This document shows, one piece after another, positions 63,997 through 64,000 of a stretch of DNA of 64,000 nucleotides. Under the pieces are notes generated by a model. That model was not told the DNA's origin. It made no database searches and saw nothing but the letters and a program-made list of their open reading frames with translations. Source of the stretch: Brevundimonas poindexterae (GTDB taxonomy: Bacteria > Pseudomonadota > Alphaproteobacteria > Caulobacterales > Caulobacteraceae). Where the stretch lies: NCBI RefSeq assembly GCF_020524625.1, contig NZ_JAIVLL010000001.1, positions 310,001 through 374,000 on the forward strand. Reading direction: 5' to 3'. Made by a program: the position numbers and the translations under genes. Within the stretch, counting starts at the first letter, position 1; every line of letters starts with the position of its first letter.

Positions 63997-64000
63997 CTCT

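Overview
The window is a GC-rich chromosomal segment of an alphaproteobacterium, most likely Caulobacteraceae and close to Brevundimonas. The evidence is a circularly permuted two-piece tmRNA whose tag (ANDNFAGEYAVAA) closely resembles the Caulobacter tag, an alpha-type SspB next to it, GatCAB with a tRNA-Gln(UUG), RcnB-like, DUF4169, DUF2171 and DUF2188 genes, and frequent 4-base stop/start overlaps (ATGA, GTGA, TTGA). No rRNA, CRISPR array, prophage or intact insertion sequence was seen. Most of the window is dense housekeeping sequence.

Layout. 1-2.7 kb: polysaccharide export (edge of a CpsD-like kinase, a Wzz-type co-polymerase, a divergent Wza-like lipoprotein) and a Sel1-like gene. 2.9-5.5 kb: a YfcG-like GST and two RcnB-like proteins with long Arg/Asp repeats. 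5.5-11.1 kb: gatB and gatCA with small membrane, secreted and lipoprotein genes. 11.1-19.5 kb: ruvX, pyrB with a catalytically degenerate pyrC, plsY, dprA, topA and nnrD. 19.6-25.5 kb: glnB-glnA, tatABC, rnhA and a QmcA/NfeD-type pair. 25.6-36.7 kb: Nudix hydrolase, FAD-linked oxidase, yaaA, SDR, Sua5-type synthase, cytochrome b561, acyl-CoA dehydrogenase, exported oligopeptidase, and a response regulator divergent from a degenerate histidine kinase.

36.7-48 kb: tRNA-Gln and tRNA-Pro, ilvC preceded by an apparently captured gene between two copies of the ilvC 5' end, a DUF924 gene, a palindromic repeat element with terminal inverted repeats, a beta-lactamase-family hydrolase, the nucleotide set thyA-mazG-like-folA, an OYE-family oxidoreductase, a cysteine-free Mrp/ApbC ATPase, miaA, and a small membrane protein resembling SEDS polymerases. 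48-64 kb: ssrA with sspB, a membrane protein/EEP lipoprotein/C13 peptidase group, a cyclophilin coupled to a RusA-like nuclease, fumC, small stress-type proteins, a CPA1 antiporter with an OmpA-type lipoprotein, a UvrD/PcrA helicase, tRNA-Pro(UGG) and a DUF192 lipoprotein.

Functional links. GatCAB serves Gln-tRNA formation, and a tRNA-Gln lies in the same window. PyrB probably needs the dead PyrC partner for assembly. ThyA, FolA and the MazG-like protein form a thymidylate/nucleotide unit. The tmRNA tag and its ClpXP adaptor are adjacent. TatABC could export the twin-arginine-led oligopeptidase. No wholly new multi-gene system is evident. The least explained signals are the cysteine-free Mrp, the SEDS-like protein, the degenerate kinase/regulator pair, the ilvC duplication and the repeat element.
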